Shown: in pieces, positions 6,579 through 6,745 of the stretch
Position numbering within the stretch: position 1 is the stretch's first letter
Layout of the letters: each line of letters starts with the position of its first letter
Origin: an uncultured Bacteroidota bacterium
GTDB taxonomy: Bacteria; Bacteroidota; Bacteroidia; Chitinophagales; Chitinophagaceae
DNA length: 6,745 nt
Reading direction: 5' to 3'
Assembly: GCA_946479055.1 (NCBI GenBank)
Contig: CAMLEX010000286.1
Span: 1-6,745 of the forward strand
Translations under genes and position numbers: made by a program
The notes under the pieces: generated by a model
Told to the model about the DNA's origin: nothing
Seen by the model: only the letters and a program-made list of their open reading frames with translations
The model's database searches: none

Positions 6579-6745
6579 TTACAGTTCATCCTTATCAACC
6601 CCAAGCTTCAGCAGATCCATTCCGAATCCAAGACCTCTTTCACCCAATACCTGTTCAATTTCAGCCAGTGATTTTTGGCCAAAGTTGCGGAACTTCATCA
6701 GGTCTTCCTGCTCGTACTGTACCAATTCACTCAATGAATTGATCT
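6579..6745 (-). CDS. rpoA: RNA polymerase alpha subunit, C-terminal end (partial)
   Basis: Only the last 54 codons and the TAA (6581-6579) are in the window; the 5' part lies beyond the right edge. The peptide begins INSLSELVQYEQEDLMKFRN and continues FGQKSLAEIEQVLGERGL, which is the helix-hairpin-helix part of the alpha C-terminal domain. That domain contacts promoter UP-element DNA and activators; FRNFGQKS corresponds to the conserved (F/L)xNxGxKS segment. The end, GFGMDLLKLGVDKDEL, is an acidic tail of the kind seen in Bacteroidota. Position ahead of rplQ on the same strand fits the standard rpsD-rpoA-rplQ order. Confidence 0.95.
   Translation of the reverse strand, partial: INSLSELVQYEQEDLMKFRNFGQKSLAEIEQVLGERGLGFGMDLLKLGVDKDEL

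Noticed and set aside
6509..6742. A 77-codon plus-strand frame at the right edge
   Set aside because: It overlaps the rpoA C-terminal domain in antisense and starts within the repeat-rich spacer. There is no independent support for it.
1..6745. Search for CRISPR arrays, tRNA genes, insertion sequences, attachment sites and defence or toxin-antitoxin genes
   Set aside because: No spaced direct repeats, cloverleaf-like sequence, transposase or integrase motifs, or defence-type proteins were seen. All sizeable coding space is taken by recognised housekeeping or transport genes.

Overview
The window reads as ordinary chromosome of a member of the Bacteroidota, most likely of the Chitinophagaceae type. 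The support is indirect but consistent. Spacers are very AT-rich and no start has a Shine-Dalgarno sequence. The ribosomal protein L17 carries a long Lys/Ala/Glu-rich tail. The phosphoenolpyruvate (PEP) carboxylase has the HPTQFYPG and FFDGRGGPPSRGGG motif variants that I associate with this phylum. An outer-membrane porin of the BBP2 (OmpL-like) type is present, so the cell is diderm. The exact genus cannot be read from the sequence.

Layout, left to right: (1) 1-336 is mostly non-coding and AT-rich. It has a possible C-terminal gene end at the left edge (stop at 71-73) and several palindromes ahead of the next gene. (2) 337-1728 (+) is an Amt/Rh-family ammonium transporter with the full set of conduction residues. 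(3) A strong hairpin at 1771-1820 separates it from (4) 1848-2951 (+), a signal-peptide-bearing outer-membrane beta-barrel protein. (5) A perfect 16-bp stem at 2996-3033 sits between this pair and the convergent (6) 3082-5661 (-), PEP carboxylase. (7) 5662-5919 is a spacer holding a 62-bp nested inverted repeat and a canonical rho-independent terminator. (8) 5920-6420 (-) is rplQ (ribosomal protein L17). (9) 6421-6578 is a repeat-rich spacer. (10) 6579-6745 (-) is the 3' end of rpoA (RNA polymerase alpha C-terminal domain), cut by the window edge.

Functionally, rpoA-rplQ is the end of the conserved ribosomal protein operon, closed by the terminator at 5871-5901. PEP carboxylase makes oxaloacetate from PEP and bicarbonate, replenishing the TCA cycle and so the 2-oxoglutarate used to assimilate ammonium. 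The ammonium channel and the porin are arranged to be co-transcribed and could give matched inner- and outer-membrane passage. That link is inference. No P-II (glnK/glnB) gene lies in the window.

I found no hidden new system, mobile element, CRISPR array or RNA gene. The items most worth a second look are the Asp at the position of the E. coli PEP carboxylase His579, the nested inverted repeat upstream of ppc, the tandem 7-mer in the rpoA-rplQ spacer, and the hairpin between amt and the porin gene.
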